A DNA stretch of 64,000 nt from Paroedura picta (taxonomy: Eukaryota; Chordata; Lepidosauria; Squamata; Gekkonidae): the NCBI RefSeq assembly GCF_049243985.1, contig NC_135379.1, positions 12,875,501 to 12,939,500 of the forward strand. Reading direction: 5' to 3'. The notes under the pieces were generated by a model that searched no databases, was not told where the DNA came from, and saw only the letters and a list, made by a program, of their open reading frames with translations. Numbering within the stretch: the first letter of the stretch is position 1; every line of letters starts with the position of its first letter. Made by a program: the position numbers and the translations under genes. This document shows, piece after piece, positions 1 through 10,336 of this stretch.

Positions 1-40
1 TCTTCTCAGACCTAATCGGAGCTCTCCACCAAAGGTAGGG

Positions 41-258
41 TTGCTAGCTCAGGGTTGGAAAAATACATGGAGATCTGAGGGGGGTGGAGCCTGAGAAGGA
101 TGGGGTTTGAGGATGGGAGGGACTTCAATGGATTATAATGCCATACAGCCCACCTTCCACAGTGGCCATTTTCTCCAGGTGATCTGATCTCTGTCACCTG
201 GAAATCGGCTGTAACAGCGGGAGGTTTCTAGCTACCACCTGGAGCTTGTCAACCCTCA
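41..258 (+). repeat. GTTGCCA-terminal nonautonomous DNA element
   Basis: A diverged copy of a family whose consensus begins with a TAGGGTTGCCA-like terminus and ends with the inverse TGGCAACCCTA-like terminus. The middle part, about a site where 'gccatacagcccacc' is followed by a 'ggccattttctcc' segment, recurs in the copies near 8.9, 17.5, 20.4, 35.5 and 48.5 kb. The inverted ends suggest a nonautonomous DNA transposon; the class is not certain. Confidence 0.5.
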
Positions 259-473
259 CCATAGAGCATTCTCCTAAGCACCGCCCCCCCCAACAAATGC
301 AACTAACAGATGTAGTTTAGTTCATGGTAGATGGTACTTAGGACCTGTAATTTCTTCTTAGTATCTCCATCTCTGCCCCAACAAGGAATGATGTTTATAT
401 AGCACTACAACACATGAAGCCCAACTCAAATGCTGTCCTGATTGAAATGGTCTTCAACTACCTCCTAAAGATT

Positions 474-651
474 CAAGTGGGTCGCCATGTCGGTTTGAAG
501 TAGCACAACAAAAATAGAGTGTTTAATAGCATCTTTATGACCAACAAAGATTTATTCAAGGTGAGAGCTTTCGAGTGCAGGCACTCGAAAGCTCACGCCT
601 TGAATAAATCTTTGTTGGTCTTAAGGGACCTACTGGACTCTATTTTTGTTG
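474..651 (-). repeat. fold-back retro-repeat with 15-bp target-site duplication
   Basis: A 178-bp insertion flanked by an exact 15-bp direct repeat (tacctcctaaagatt, 459-473 and 652-666). Its two halves are inverted copies of the same module: a TTTATTCAAGG-type segment and its complement meet around position 575, near a CGAGTGCAGGCACTCG palindrome. The tail reads GTTGGTCT...GTAGCACAACAAA on one strand, a tail seen elsewhere in the window (759-848, 10173-10336). The long, non-8-bp duplication suggests insertion by a LINE machinery rather than a cut-and-paste transposase. Confidence 0.6.
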
Positions 652-758
652 TACCTCCTAAAGATTAAGAGTAGGGAGAAGGGAATCAGTGCAATGAATA
701 CAGGGCTTCCAGTTCAAATTTTCCTGTGTCTGATGACATGACATATAACTGCAGATTC

Positions 759-848
759 AAATGAGTGGTCGTGTTGGTCTGAAGTAGCATAATAAAATCA
801 GAGTTCAGTCGCACCTTTAAGACCAACAAAGATTTATTCAAGGCGTGA
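759..848 (-). repeat. partial copy of the GTTGGTCT-tail retro-repeat
   Basis: Carries the same module as the element at 474-651 (tgttggtctgaagtagca, then a caaagatttattcaagg segment) but only one arm. It is truncated on the left side of the module. Confidence 0.55.
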
Positions 849-893
849 TTTTATATAGCTGCAGCTCCTTCCATGAACACAATGTAAACATGG

Positions 894-1003
894 AAAGCGG
901 ACGTCCCTTCCAGAGAATTTGCCATTGTGATCTTCCATGGGCATTTCCTCCAAAATCTGCTCTTAATTTGAGGCTCTGCAGATTAATCAAGGAAAACTTG
1001 AGT
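894..1003. other. duplicated non-coding segment, copy 1
   Basis: Shares a run of about 34 identical bases, starting cccttccagagaatttgcca, and a later gattaatcaa motif with 4400-4500, in the same orientation and about 3.5 kb apart. It does not match a repeat family I know. It may be an unrecognised old repeat or a duplicated regulatory element. Confidence 0.4.
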
Positions 1004-1716
1004 CGATTATCCACCAGGTTAAAGCCAGTTGAAGCATGCAGGCCTACTGAAAACATACAAGGCAGCTTGTAGACATTTTAATATATACAAAAAACCCTGG
1101 CCTGTAAACGATTTCGTGCATTTAGCCACATCACAAAAATTAGTTCATTATTCACATCAGGCTGCATTTTTTGTATCATAAAATGTTCTTCGAGCTTGAT
1201 TAAATTAAGTCTTTTAAATGCTAACAGCATTTCCTGCAGACTTTTAAAAAACAAACAAACAAGCCATGAGCTCTAACTAATGTAGCCAGAAGAAGTAATT
1301 ACACTTCTTCCCCTCCCTGCACCCCCAATTTCTGCAGCAGTTAGATGAGTTACATTTTCCAGGCACAGTTCAAGTAGGTTTCAAGAGGTGTAAGTCGCTT
1401 GGTTTCAGCACAACTGATGATGACAAGGAAAAATAATCTTTTTGCAGTTGCAGATAAAGGGGAGTAGGATGAAGAATACAGCAGGGAGGTTTTGGAGGCA
1501 GGAAGAATGCTCCATGTTTACTCAGCACCAGAAGGGGTTTTGTATTAGGAAGGGTTGTCTGGCACAAATTAATTAATGGTAAACTGAAAAAAAGAAAGAG
1601 TTTTAGAACTGCAAAGCCCTTGACAGCAATTTGTTTTTCCTGGAATGCCATTTTCAGGAGAAGTTAAGGGCTCATGATGGATTAATTCTTCCATTTCCAT
1701 CGCTAAAAGTGCCCTG
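1004..1716. other. non-coding stretch without recognised content
   Basis: AT-rich sequence with no convincing coding frame, RNA gene or repeat that I can name. The open frames here are short and lack recognisable domains. Confidence 0.5.
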
Positions 1717-1762
1717 ATTAGGGATAGGCGTGAGCTGGCTCACTAACATAAGTTCATGATGA

Positions 1763-1946
1763 TACGATAACATTTATTGTGTTTAGCCACAGGCCATTGC
1801 AAAACATAATTAAAAACAATATGGATACAAATGTGGATAAAACAATATTTCTCCAATATTGCGTATATACAGACCCATCGTCGTGCCTCTGCAATAGGCT
1901 AGCTCGCCCCCTCGTCACGACAAGGAATGCGTTGTTGTTAGTTGCG
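1763..1946 (-). repeat. 184-bp retro-type insertion with 13-bp target-site duplication
   Basis: Flanked by the exact 13-bp direct repeat aagttcatgatga at 1750-1762 and 1947-1959. The minus strand ends in an AATAAATGTTATCGTA-like tail, consistent with a truncated LINE or SINE copy inserted in that orientation. The surrounding DNA at about 1717-2030 appears to be a separate, older repeat. The family was not identified. Confidence 0.5.
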
Positions 1947-2370
1947 AAGTTCATGATGAATTTTTGCCGGATCGTGGTTCGCGAACTGAACTTTGAGAAC
2001 TGAAGAACTGCCAGGAAATTCCAAAAATTTATGTGGCGCTTGTGAATAGCAGAAAGCAGGTGTTTAAACGCTACCTTTGTTTGAACTGTATTTATTTAAA
2101 ATGTTTCCGATGATGGGAAAATCAAAAGTGTTTTAAATAACTGGAAACAGTAAGGAAAGTGTTGTGATGGAACGTACTGCCCGCGGACGTTGTGACATCA
2201 CTTTCCTTTGATGTTTCTCTGGAAGTGATTACAAAGGGATACTTAAGGCCCAGAATGCCCTGTCAGGGCAAAGAGCCAGACTAGATCATCCATCAGATTC
2301 TTTCCAACTCTGTTGCTTTAGCAGCAGCTCCTTCCATAAGGGAGCCCCAAGGGGACTTGGTGTAAGGACA

Positions 2371-2398
2371 TGCATTTATTTATTTATTTATTTATTTA

Positions 2399-2434
<36 letters not shown>

Positions 2435-2440
2435 TTTATT
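2371..2440. repeat. compound tetranucleotide microsatellite (ATTT)n(ACTT)n
   Basis: About 70 bp of tandem attt units passing into actt units. It abuts the L2-like LINE tail that follows and probably grew from that element's repetitive 3' end. Confidence 0.9.
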
Positions 2441-3010
2441 TTATTTCTGGGATTTTTAAACTACCCTCTCAAGCTGGCTTGGGGTGGTGTACAATTACAA
2501 TGTTTAAAACAAAAAAAAAGTTTAACATTAGTTTAAAAGTAGATAACAGATTGAAAATTAACAGCAATAGTTTCTCCCCAGCAGCTATTGAGGTTCTTCC
2601 AAATTGATCAGGCTTGTCTGGGGATATATAAATAGATAGTTAAAGGAATGGGATATATAAATAGATAGTTAAAGGAATGAGTTGATGTTAATTTTGACCC
2701 CAACCGAAAGCCTGGTGGAAGAGCTCCCTCTTACAGGCCCTGTGGAATTTTGGCAACCCCAGCAGGGCCCAGATGTGCTCTGGGAGCTCATTCCACCAAG
2801 TAGGGGCCAGGATGGAAAATGTCCTGGCCCTAGTTGAGGCCAGATGTACCTCTTTGGGGCCAGGGACTACCAACTGGTTGTTATTTGAAGAACGAAGTGT
2901 TCTTCGGGGGGTATAGATAGGCAGTCTCTCAGCAGCCTCAAATCCCAAATTCCACAATCGATGGATTGGAGAGCATTGTCGTAACTGAAGTGCCCCCTAT
3001 CCTTCTTGCC
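2441..3010 (-). mobile_element. truncated L2-like LINE, 3' end
   Basis: The minus strand encodes the usual C-terminus of a non-LTR retrotransposon ORF2: KEVHLASTRARTFSILAPTW, then WNELPEHIWALLGLPKFHRA and CKRELFHQ. It is followed by a 3' region ending at the simple repeat at 2371-2440. The same peptide recurs at 32.3 kb and, in degenerate form, at 27.5 kb. It is 5'-truncated, with only about 90 residues of open frame remaining. Confidence 0.7.
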
Positions 3011-3866
3011 ACCTCGTCTCAAGCTTCTATTCTTACTTGTTCTGAAACACCCATTCTTGCAACAATACTACCAATCTTTTCCAAGTTCCAAAAAGACTAT
3101 CTCTCAACCTGCCGAGCATGAACTTGGCTTGTTGATGTTCCTGTGATCTCCCTTCCTTCTCCCATTGTACACACAAAGAGCAAACAGTGACTTCCTGGTT
3201 TGAGATGTCTTCAGCTACATTGCAGTTTGTCACGATTTGCAAGTGTGGGGGGCCAGGACAAACTGGAACTTGTTTCTTCCCCGAAAACCAGGACTGGATT
3301 AAACCACAGTTTGGGACTGTGGAGGGAAGATAGACATTCCGATTTGTCCAGGGACCCGGCCTTGGATGTCATAATAAATTAATTGATGAAAAACAAGGGG
3401 AGAAGAGAGAAAGGGTTTGTGATTACAGCCACGAGCCAGGGCCCAGGACCATTCAGAACTAACCTCTAATTGTTCATGGCATGAGATTGCAGCCTTTAAT
3501 TCAGTGACTCTTCAGGCATCCAGTTGGACTAATAAATTATACAAATTAAGTAAGATTGTGTGAACTTCAGCATTTTCATGTCACGTGCAACTTGCCCAGA
3601 AACATCTCCCATTTGCAGTATAATAAATAGCCCCTGCAACATAATTGGCAGATGCAAAAATTTGAAAGAAGATTTGCACGATCAGGAGGTGAAAATCAAT
3701 AAACTCAATCAGCTAAGATCTAGCCGCTGTCTGCCATGACAGTTTGCAAAAAAAAAAACGGATGCATACTAAAAGTGGAGAAAAGAAATAAAAAGTCAGA
3801 GTGCATAATAAATTACCAGAAAACATTCAGCGGTTATCAAAACGTCTGTAGGTGAATCCTGCTTTA
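3011..3866. other. non-coding stretch without recognised content
   Basis: No coding frame, RNA gene or clear repeat was recognised here. It runs up to the palindromic hAT-type element. Confidence 0.45.
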
Positions 3867-3874
3867 CCATACAG

Positions 3875-4010
3875 CAGGGGTAGTCAACCTGTGGTCCTCC
3901 AGATGTCCATGGACTACAATTCCCATGAGCCCCTGCCAGCATTTGCTGGCAGGGGCTCATGGGAATTGTAGTCCATGGACATCTGGAGGACCACAGGTTG
4001 ACTACCCCTG
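3875..4010. mobile_element. palindromic hAT-type MITE, copy 1
   Basis: A 136-bp near-perfect palindrome with termini CAGGGGTAGTCAAC and its inverse, meeting at GCCAGCATTTGCTGGC. The 8-bp target-site duplication ccatacag is exact (3867-3874 and 4011-4018). It belongs to the arm type with TGTGGTCCTCC. It has no coding capacity. Confidence 0.9.
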
Positions 4011-4030
4011 CCATACAGCATTGGCTTGTA

Positions 4031-4246
4031 TGGGCAGCGGCTCGATTGGCAGAGCGTCTGCTTGGCATGCAAAAGGCCTCAGGCTGAACCCCCAGAATCA
4101 TCAGTTAAAGGATCTGGAAATATAATAATAACTTTATTTTTATGGCCCGCCCTTCCCGGTTGCCTCAGGTGATGTGACAGACCTCTGCCTGGGATCCGGG
4201 GGAGCCGCTGCCCATGTGAAGAGATAATACTGACCTTGAAGTTAAC
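4031..4246 (+). repeat. tRNA-derived SINE (family B) with an internal LINE-tail insertion
   Basis: The head resembles a tRNA-derived promoter (ggcagagcgtctgcttggca). The body continues with the gtgacagacctctgcctggg module and an ataatactgacctt end shared with 5108-5276 and 25372-25568. About 45 bp around 4120-4166 (ataataactttatttttatg...) interrupts the module and resembles the minus strand of an L2-like tail, so it looks like a nested insertion. Confidence 0.6.
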
Positions 4247-4399
4247 CAAAAGTAGCTTCATGTTCTCTTAATCCTATCTTCTGACCAGTGGGACCCAGTG
4301 TCTTCAACACAGTGCTTCCAGCTTAAACCCTGCAGGGCGTGCTGATATGGCACATAACCTCAGCTAATTCCATGAGTAGGATGCAGGAACAGGAAGTAG

Positions 4400-4500
4400 A
4401 ATTCCCTTCCAGAGAATTTGCCATTGTGATCTTCCATAAGTATTTCCTTAAAAGCACGCCCCGATTAGGCAGCCCTGCTGATTAATCAACTAAACACAGC
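4400..4500. other. duplicated non-coding segment, copy 2
   Basis: Partner of 894-1003, with the long shared run and then a ctgattaatcaac motif. Same orientation as copy 1. Confidence 0.4.
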
Positions 4501-4552
4501 GTCACATACAATTCATCTGGAGTAATTGGCATGATCACTGCATTTTTTCTTA

Positions 4553-4806
4553 GATGAAGAAGAGGAGGAGGAAGAGTTGGCTTTTATACCCCATTTTGAC
4601 TACCTGAAGGCGTCTCCAAGTGGCTTTCAATCTCCTTCCCTTCCTCTCCCCACAACAGGCACCTTGCGAGGCAGGTGGGGCTGAGAGAGCTCTAAGAGAA
4701 CTGTGACAGCCCCAAGGTCACCCAATAGGCTGCATGTAGAGGGGGAGTGGGGGACCGACCCTGGTTCTCCAGATTAGAGACTGGTGCACTTATCCACTAC
4801 ACCATG
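4553..4806 (-). repeat. tRNA-derived SINE (family A)
   Basis: On the minus strand it begins with a GTGTAGTGGATAAG-like A box, has a GAACCAGGGTCGGTCCC-like B-box region, then the 'ttgggctgtcacagttctc' and 'cctctcagccccacc' modules, and ends in a TCTTC-rich tail. It is a full-length but diverged copy of the most abundant SINE in the window. Confidence 0.8.
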
Positions 4807-5107
4807 TTTACATCTGTCACTTTAGCTAGGGCTACCAGGGATTGAACCTTCAGCATGTAAAGTAAGTACCTCCACTTAGCTATACTTAGGATTGCCAAAC
4901 TTCAGGCGGTGGCTGGACATCTTCATCTGAAAGCCTCTTTGCTGCCGGATCACTGCGTGGAACAGCCTCTGCTGTCTCCTCTGAGGAGCCCCTTGTAAAG
5001 GAAACAGAGTTTCACACTTTGAGGCAATAAAAATGTCAAGTTTTTTATTACATGGAAGGACTTCCAAGCATGAGGCCTTCCTAGCCTAGTCAGCTGTCAT
5101 TATTGAC

Positions 5108-5276
5108 GGGAGGGTGCGTGGCTCAGTAGTAGAACACCTCCTGTTAAAAGGATCGGGTGTAAGGGCTGTGAAAAGCCAACTCTTGAGACTCTGAAGAGCC
5201 CCTGCCAGTCAGAGAGGGCAATACTGACCTTGATAGGCCATTGGTCTGATTATGCATAAGGCAACTTCCTGCGTAT
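5108..5276 (+). repeat. tRNA-derived SINE (family B)
   Basis: Head with gtggctcagtagtagaaca (A-box-like), then the gagcccctgccagtcagag and aatactgaccttgat modules and the end module gcataaggcaacttcctg. It is a diverged copy. Confidence 0.65.
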
Positions 5277-5307
5277 GTGTTCACAATCAAACCAGGGATT
5301 ATCAGCT

Positions 5308-5460
5308 CCTTCTTTAGAATCACAGAATCATAGAATCATAGAGTTGGAAGGGGCCATACAGGCCATCTAGTCCAACCCCCTGCTCAACGCAGGATCAGCC
5401 CAAAGCATCCTAAAGCAACCAAGTAAAGTGTGTATCCAACCTTTGCTTGAAGACTGCCAG
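5308..5460 (-). mobile_element. CR1 LINE 3' end
   Basis: Reverse complement of the classic CR1 3' terminus: on the plus strand agaatcatagagttggaagg, gccatctagtccaacccc and ctgctcaacgcaggatcagc. It is 5'-truncated with only the last ~150 bp present. Confidence 0.9.
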
Positions 5461-5520
5461 TGAAGACTTTATTTACTTTAGTGAGTCATGTATCTTCAGG
5501 CTTGGGCTTTCCTGTGGTGG

Positions 5521-5595
5521 CTCCTGTTCATTCATTCATTCATTCATTCATTCATTCATTCATTCATTCATTCATTCATTCATTCATTCATTCAT
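5521..5595. repeat. (ATTC)n microsatellite
   Basis: About 75 bp of nearly uninterrupted attc units. On the minus strand it reads TGAA/GAAT, the tail type of L2 LINEs, and it directly adjoins an L2-like 3' end. Confidence 0.9.
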
Positions 5596-5900
5596 ATGCC
5601 ACCCTCCCCTGAGGCTCAGGTCGGTTTACATAAAACGTAGAAAACGGTACACGGAACTTAGTTTTCCATAACAACAATAATATTAACATTAAAGCTATAA
5701 GAGAGGTAACGGAGTACAATGCTGCCAACAGGTCCAGAGCAGAACACATTAGTGGCTTTCTGGGGGGGAGGGAGCAGGGGCCCTGTAGATGTTGCTGGTC
5801 GCTCGGTCTCAACCAAATGCCTGGCGGAAGAGCTCCCTTTTGCAGGCTCTGCAGAACTGTTTTAGCTCCGTCAGGGCATGGGCTTGCTCGGAAATCTCAG
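5596..5900 (-). mobile_element. truncated L2-like LINE 3' end
   Basis: Contains the 'caggtcggtttacat' region and, further on, 'cggaagagctcccttttgca', which aligns with the ORF2 C-terminal segment at 2441-3010. The frame is decayed. Confidence 0.6.
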
Positions 5901-7260
5901 AGTCTCTGAAAGGCAGAGCTCTGCCAACATGCTTTTAATGGCTGGCAAAAGGAGGTCAGTTATTATGCTGGGTCCTGTAGCGTACTCTTTTCCGTCTTCC
6001 TGATATACTATTTTTGTGTAATCAGACTTAAGCATGGTGGAAAGACATAAGGGCTTTGAGTCCTGTCGGTCGGCAGAAAAGCAAGATCTAAATATTTTAA
6101 ACAAATATCTTTAAATACATTCCCCCCCCTCCCCTGCCCATGCAGCTCAGTGTTAGAATGCTGCCTGTTTGGTGAACTTCCATCTGACTGCAGCCTTCCG
6201 CTTTGCAACGAGGTACCTCTGTCGACTTCCGCCCGGCACCTCGCCAGCTGTGCTCTCCACCCCTGGATTCCAAAAATCAATGGGGGCTTTTCTCGGGGGC
6301 TATAAACCCAAATTGCTCTGCCAGGATGAGAGAGCAGAGCTGGGTGTGGAGCAGCTACACTGAAGCCTTTAACGTCTTGTTATATGTCAGCCAAGGGTAA
6401 GGCTTCGTACATTTGCCGAAACAAACTCCGATTCCTGGAGGCTCCTGCTGCTGTCAATTTGTTAGTAACGCAGGTCCCCCTTTGGAATTTAACTGCTCTT
6501 TGCTGTAATTCCGTGCGATGCTTTATGTCATATGTAGCATGCAACTGCCACGAAACGTCCCTTTCCCTGGGTGCTGTTAAGATAACAAAGGCAATATAGG
6601 TAATGTAGTTTCTTTCCAGCAGCCTTATCTGCCACGATGGTACCAGGTTTTCCCGCTAAGTGTGACGGCAAAAGATAATTACTATCATGTGTTACCTGAG
6701 ATTACGGGTTTGCTTTCCAACTAATGACACTAGAAGAACCAAGGGGCTGTTAATATTTAATCAAACTCCTGGCTTAACAATTGGATAAATGAGGTGTGTA
6801 ATTACACAATTATCAGAGACATTCCCGATAAGAACTATGCTCTGATTAACATGGGAGGTAAGAAAAGCCAGACCTCTGGGCTTTCTCCCAGGCACGTCAC
6901 AAAAAGAGACGTCGAACGGTTTGAATTTTTTGGGATGTCTCATGCCACGGACCCGGGTCTGTGCTTAACAAAGATGGCTGCTCCCCTGCAGAAATACCAC
7001 TTTATAAAAATTAAGACTGGAGGTTCTGTGGATTGGGAGTGTTGAAATCTTTGCTAGCCAAGGGATCTTTCAAGATGTAAACAGGAACGCGCTTCTCGTT
7101 AATAAGCATGATTTATGTAGCCGTCCTCTATAGCAGCACAGCTCTATCCCCACGGTTCTGAAATCTCAGATGCTCAGACTTAATTCATAACTTCGGCTGC
7201 CTGCCTGTCAAAACCTCTCTTTTCAAACAAATGTTTGAATGTAGGTATTGTGCAAAACAC
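5901..7260. other. single-copy-looking stretch, possibly with conserved non-coding DNA
   Basis: No recognised repeat over more than 1 kb, which is unusual here, and no coding frame with a known domain. Parts at about 6540-6870 contain several GATA-like (agataa, cttatc) and homeodomain-like (ctaatga, ttaatatttaatc) motifs. A regulatory role is only a guess. Confidence 0.35.
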
Positions 7261-7311
7261 ATACCCAGACACACACACACACACACAACAACCCACTAAA
7301 ATCCACTAAAG

Positions 7312-7676
7312 CAGTGGTTCTCCACCTTCCTAATGCCATGACTCTTAAATACAGTTCCTCCTGTTGTGGTGACCCCCAACCATAAAATTATATGTGTTCT
7401 TTCACAGAAATTAATAAATCAAGGTCCATTGTTTATGACTGTATATAAATGGGCATTTTTCCGGGGTTTCTCAGTTCAGTTCTGCTTCTTGTCCCACTGT
7501 GCCGATCTCGCCCTTTTCCGCTGCTCCAGACAGACGAATGCTCTATCTCGATCTACCCCCACAAGGCTGTTGTGTAGATAGCCGCCCCCCAGCCAAGCTG
7601 CTTGCCCTGCCGCGTCCCCTGTGAAAGGGTCGTTTGACCCCCAAAGGGGGCCCAACCCCCAGTTTGAGAACCACAG
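7312..7676 (+). mobile_element. nonautonomous hAT element, Charlie-like
   Basis: Begins CAGTGGTTCTCCACCTTCCTAA and ends GAGTT-related TTTGAGAACCACAG, giving hAT-type inverted termini. It is bracketed by cactaaag (7304-7311) and cactaagg (7677-7684), an 8-bp duplication with one change. The 'gtggtgacccccaaccataa' module is typical of this family. No transposase frame remains in its 365 bp. Confidence 0.8.
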
Positions 7677-7934
7677 CACTAAGGCATCATGGGAGTTGAT
7701 TGCCAAAAAAAGGGCAAGGTAGGCATACTTGCAGGAATGTCATTCTTTACCCTTCTCGGCATTTTATTCCTTTCCCAATTGCTTCATCCTGGAATGACCA
7801 GAACATGGAGTTGTCTTTGTGTTCTGAGTGATCTTTCGGTGCTAAATACAGTGTTGCATTTATTGGCCAAGGAGATTTGGTTCAGTGGCAGGAATGGAGT
7901 GATTTGCTTATATTTCTGGAGCGATTTGCTTATA

Positions 7935-8105
7935 TCTTGATGCTCCCCTTTTATCCCCAAGAGAACCCAAAGTGGCTCACATTATTATTTCCTCCTCTTT
8001 TTTTTTCTTCGCATCAACGCTCCAGAGAGGTAGAGTGTGACTGGGACAAGGTCACCCAGCAACGGTTTAGGGCAGGGGAGGGCTTCAGATCTGGCTTGGC
8101 AGAAT
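7935..8105 (-). repeat. diverged SINE/LINE-tail fragment
   Basis: Contains 'aacccaaagtggctcacatt' and 'caaggtcacccagcaac', modules seen in the body of the family A SINE. It is heavily decayed and its boundaries are approximate. Confidence 0.4.
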
Positions 8106-8617
8106 CCTTTTCCAGCATGCTAGCCTGTAAACTAAGGTGGCCCTGTCTAAATACAGGAGATGTAACTCGGAAGGAGATGCTGTTTGGATATTCGGGTCGT
8201 GACGCATTTTTTCTAATAAGAAAATTGCACATTATTATCAGGAAGTAGCTATTTTATATTGCATGAGGGGTCTAATGAGCAAGGAAGGGCACAGAACTGC
8301 CCCGTGTGCCAAAACATGAACCTACCAACTGCCTACAAGGCACGAAAAAGGAACTGTAAAATGTCCAAGCCAAACAAAAAAATACAATCCCAACCAAACA
8401 GCTGTGTAATAAAACGACTGTATCATTTATTCCCATGGATTGAATTACATATGAGCACATTCCAACAAGCCTGATTTATGAATGGTCTACACGCTATGGA
8501 AAACAAGGGAGTAGACTGAGAATTCTGCCTTGTACTTTCTGCCACAACAGGACTAGAAACTGTGCCCCATTGTAGATCCTCGTGACATCGTAGATCCTTA
8601 ACATTACATGATAGAAT
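8106..8617. other. non-coding stretch without recognised content
   Basis: No supported gene or repeat. Open frames on both strands are short and look random. Confidence 0.4.
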
Positions 8618-8625
8618 GTTTGGGC

Positions 8626-8761
8626 CAGGGGTAGTCAAACTGCGGCCCTCCAGATGTCCGTGGACTACAATTCCCAGGAGCCCCTGCCAGCATTTGCTGG
8701 CAGGGGCTCCTGGGAATTGTAGTCCACGGACATCTGGAGGGCCGCAGTTTGACTACCCCTG
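8626..8761. mobile_element. palindromic hAT-type MITE, copy 2
   Basis: A 136-bp palindrome of the GCGGCCCTCC arm type, with CGTGG instead of CATGG in both arms. The matching change in both arms suggests arm homogenisation or a source copy with that change. The exact 8-bp duplication is gtttgggc (8618-8625 and 8762-8769). Confidence 0.92.
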
Positions 8762-8920
8762 GTTTGGGCCCTTAACAGTCCATTCATGTCACAAGTGGAA
8801 TGTTAAGGACTGATCAGGGATCTTGGCTTTAGGACTAAAAATTGGAATTAGTTATTATTGCAATGTGTAGGTGTGCTGGTCAGACACAAGGATGGGAGTC
8901 AGTGCCATTGCATTGAACTA

Positions 8921-9132
8921 AGGTTGCCAATCTCCAGGTGGGACCTAGAGAGCTCCCAGAATTACAGTGGACCTCCAGATGACAGAGATCAGTTTCCCCA
9001 AGAGAAAATAGCCACTTTGAAGGGCGGAGTCTATGGCATTATATCCTGCTGAGCTCCTTCCCTTCCACAAACTCTGCCCTCCTCAGGTTCCAACCACCAA
9101 ATCTCCAGGAATCCCAGTCTGGACCTGGCCAC
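8921..9132 (-). repeat. GTTGCCA-terminal nonautonomous DNA element
   Basis: Starts ggttgccaatctccaggtgg and passes through the gacagagatcagtttcccca and tctatggcattatatcctgc modules to a region near tctggacctggccacc. The orientation is opposite to the copy at 41-258. Confidence 0.6.
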
Positions 9133-9684
9133 CTAACCCAGGAACAGGCAGGTATCTGCACTCCTTTGCCTACTCTTTTTTCTGTTCTGTTCTGCATTAT
9201 ATTGTGTTTTAGTTTCTTCTGAGAATAGAAAGAGGGAACTTTCTCCTATCTTTTGTGAGCGTCTAATTCTTACCTCTACCCCACTGAAGAGGAAATCATT
9301 GGACCAGTAAATAGTTATGACACAAACTCTTTAAAAGACACATTTAATCTAAATATATTGTAAACGATCCCCAAGACACAACTGTGTGTACTTCTGTAGG
9401 CTGAACTCCACCATGATTCATGCTCCATCTGGCGTTCTCAAGTTATTTGTAGCAGTTTAGGCCATGGAGGTCAACTGGAACGTACACCATAGCAAGCCTT
9501 GAATAATTTATGCCGCTTGTGAGAAATGAACAGCTTTCTTGAGGAAAGGCCCACAAACAGAGAACAAGTGCTCCAGAAGCTAAACATTTCAGAGATTCCT
9601 AAAATAGTAGGAATTTAGAGGCCAGGGGACCAAGCTGTATGTTATGTTGAGGAATAGTCAACAGCTGTTGAATATTTGAACCTG
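9133..9684. other. non-coding stretch without recognised content
   Basis: No coding frame, RNA gene or clear repeat seen. Confidence 0.4.
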
Positions 9685-9780
9685 AAAAGCAGCTGTGGAT
9701 CATGATTTCCAGTCTCCTGGTGGGGGATAGAGATTTCCTGGAATTACAACTGGTCTCCAGGTTACAGGGATCAGTTTCCA
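9685..9780 (-). repeat. partial GTTGCCA-terminal element
   Basis: Contains 'ttcctggaattacaactgg', then 'tctccaggttacagggatca', which aligns with the 8921-9132 copy. It is broken off by the SINE that follows. Confidence 0.45.
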
Positions 9781-9793
9781 TGTTTTCACCCCC

Positions 9794-10075
9794 AGAGCCA
9801 GTTTGGTGTAGTGGTTAGGAGTGCGGACTTCTAATCTGGCATGCTGGGTTCGATTCTGCACTCCCCCACATGCAGCCAGCTGGGTGACCTTGGGCTCCCC
9901 ATGGCACTGATAAAGCTGTTCTGACCGAGCAGTGATATCAGGGCTCTCTCAGCCTCACCCACCTCACAGGGTGTCTGTTGTGGGGAGAGGAAAGGGAAGG
10001 TGATTGTAAGCCGCTTTGAGCCTCCTTCGGGTAGGGAAAAGCATCATATAAGAACCAACTCTTCTTTCTTCTTCT
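9794..10075 (+). repeat. tRNA-derived SINE (family A), full length
   Basis: Head agagccagtttggtgtagtg with A box TGTAGTGGTTAGGAG and B box GGGTTCGATTC, then the 'ccagctgggtgaccttgggc' and 'gggtgtctgttgtggggaga' modules, 'aagaaccaactcttctttct' and a TTC-rich tail. It is one of the best-preserved copies, with intact-looking internal RNA polymerase III promoter boxes. Confidence 0.88.
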
Positions 10076-10172
10076 ATATTGGAGCCACCATGGCTGGTAA
10101 CTGCTGACAGATCTGTCTATCCTCCTTTCCAAGCTAGGTGAGTTCTGAACCATTGCTGTACTTTGTGGCAAT

Positions 10173-10336
10173 GAAAGATTCAAGTGGGTAGCCGGGTTGG
10201 TCTGAAGTAACACAACAAAAATGGAGTCGAATAGATCCTTGTTCCGTTTAGTCTGAGGAAGAGTGCCTGCACTTGAAAGCTCATGCCTTGAATAAATCTT
10301 TGTTGGTCTTAAAGCAATTGGACCCAATTTTTGTTC
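10173..10336. repeat. GTTGGTCT-tail retro-repeat, two-armed copy
   Basis: Left arm gattcaagtgggtagccggg plus ttggtctgaagtaacacaac; right part gcctgcacttgaaagctcat and ccttgaataaatctttgttg. It has the same modular, partly inverted layout as 474-651, with an intact-looking central part. Confidence 0.55.

Noticed and set aside
2688-2957. Possible small host gene (89 codons)
   Set aside because: The peptide is the C-terminus of a LINE ORF2, repeated in related form at 32.3 kb and 27.5 kb.
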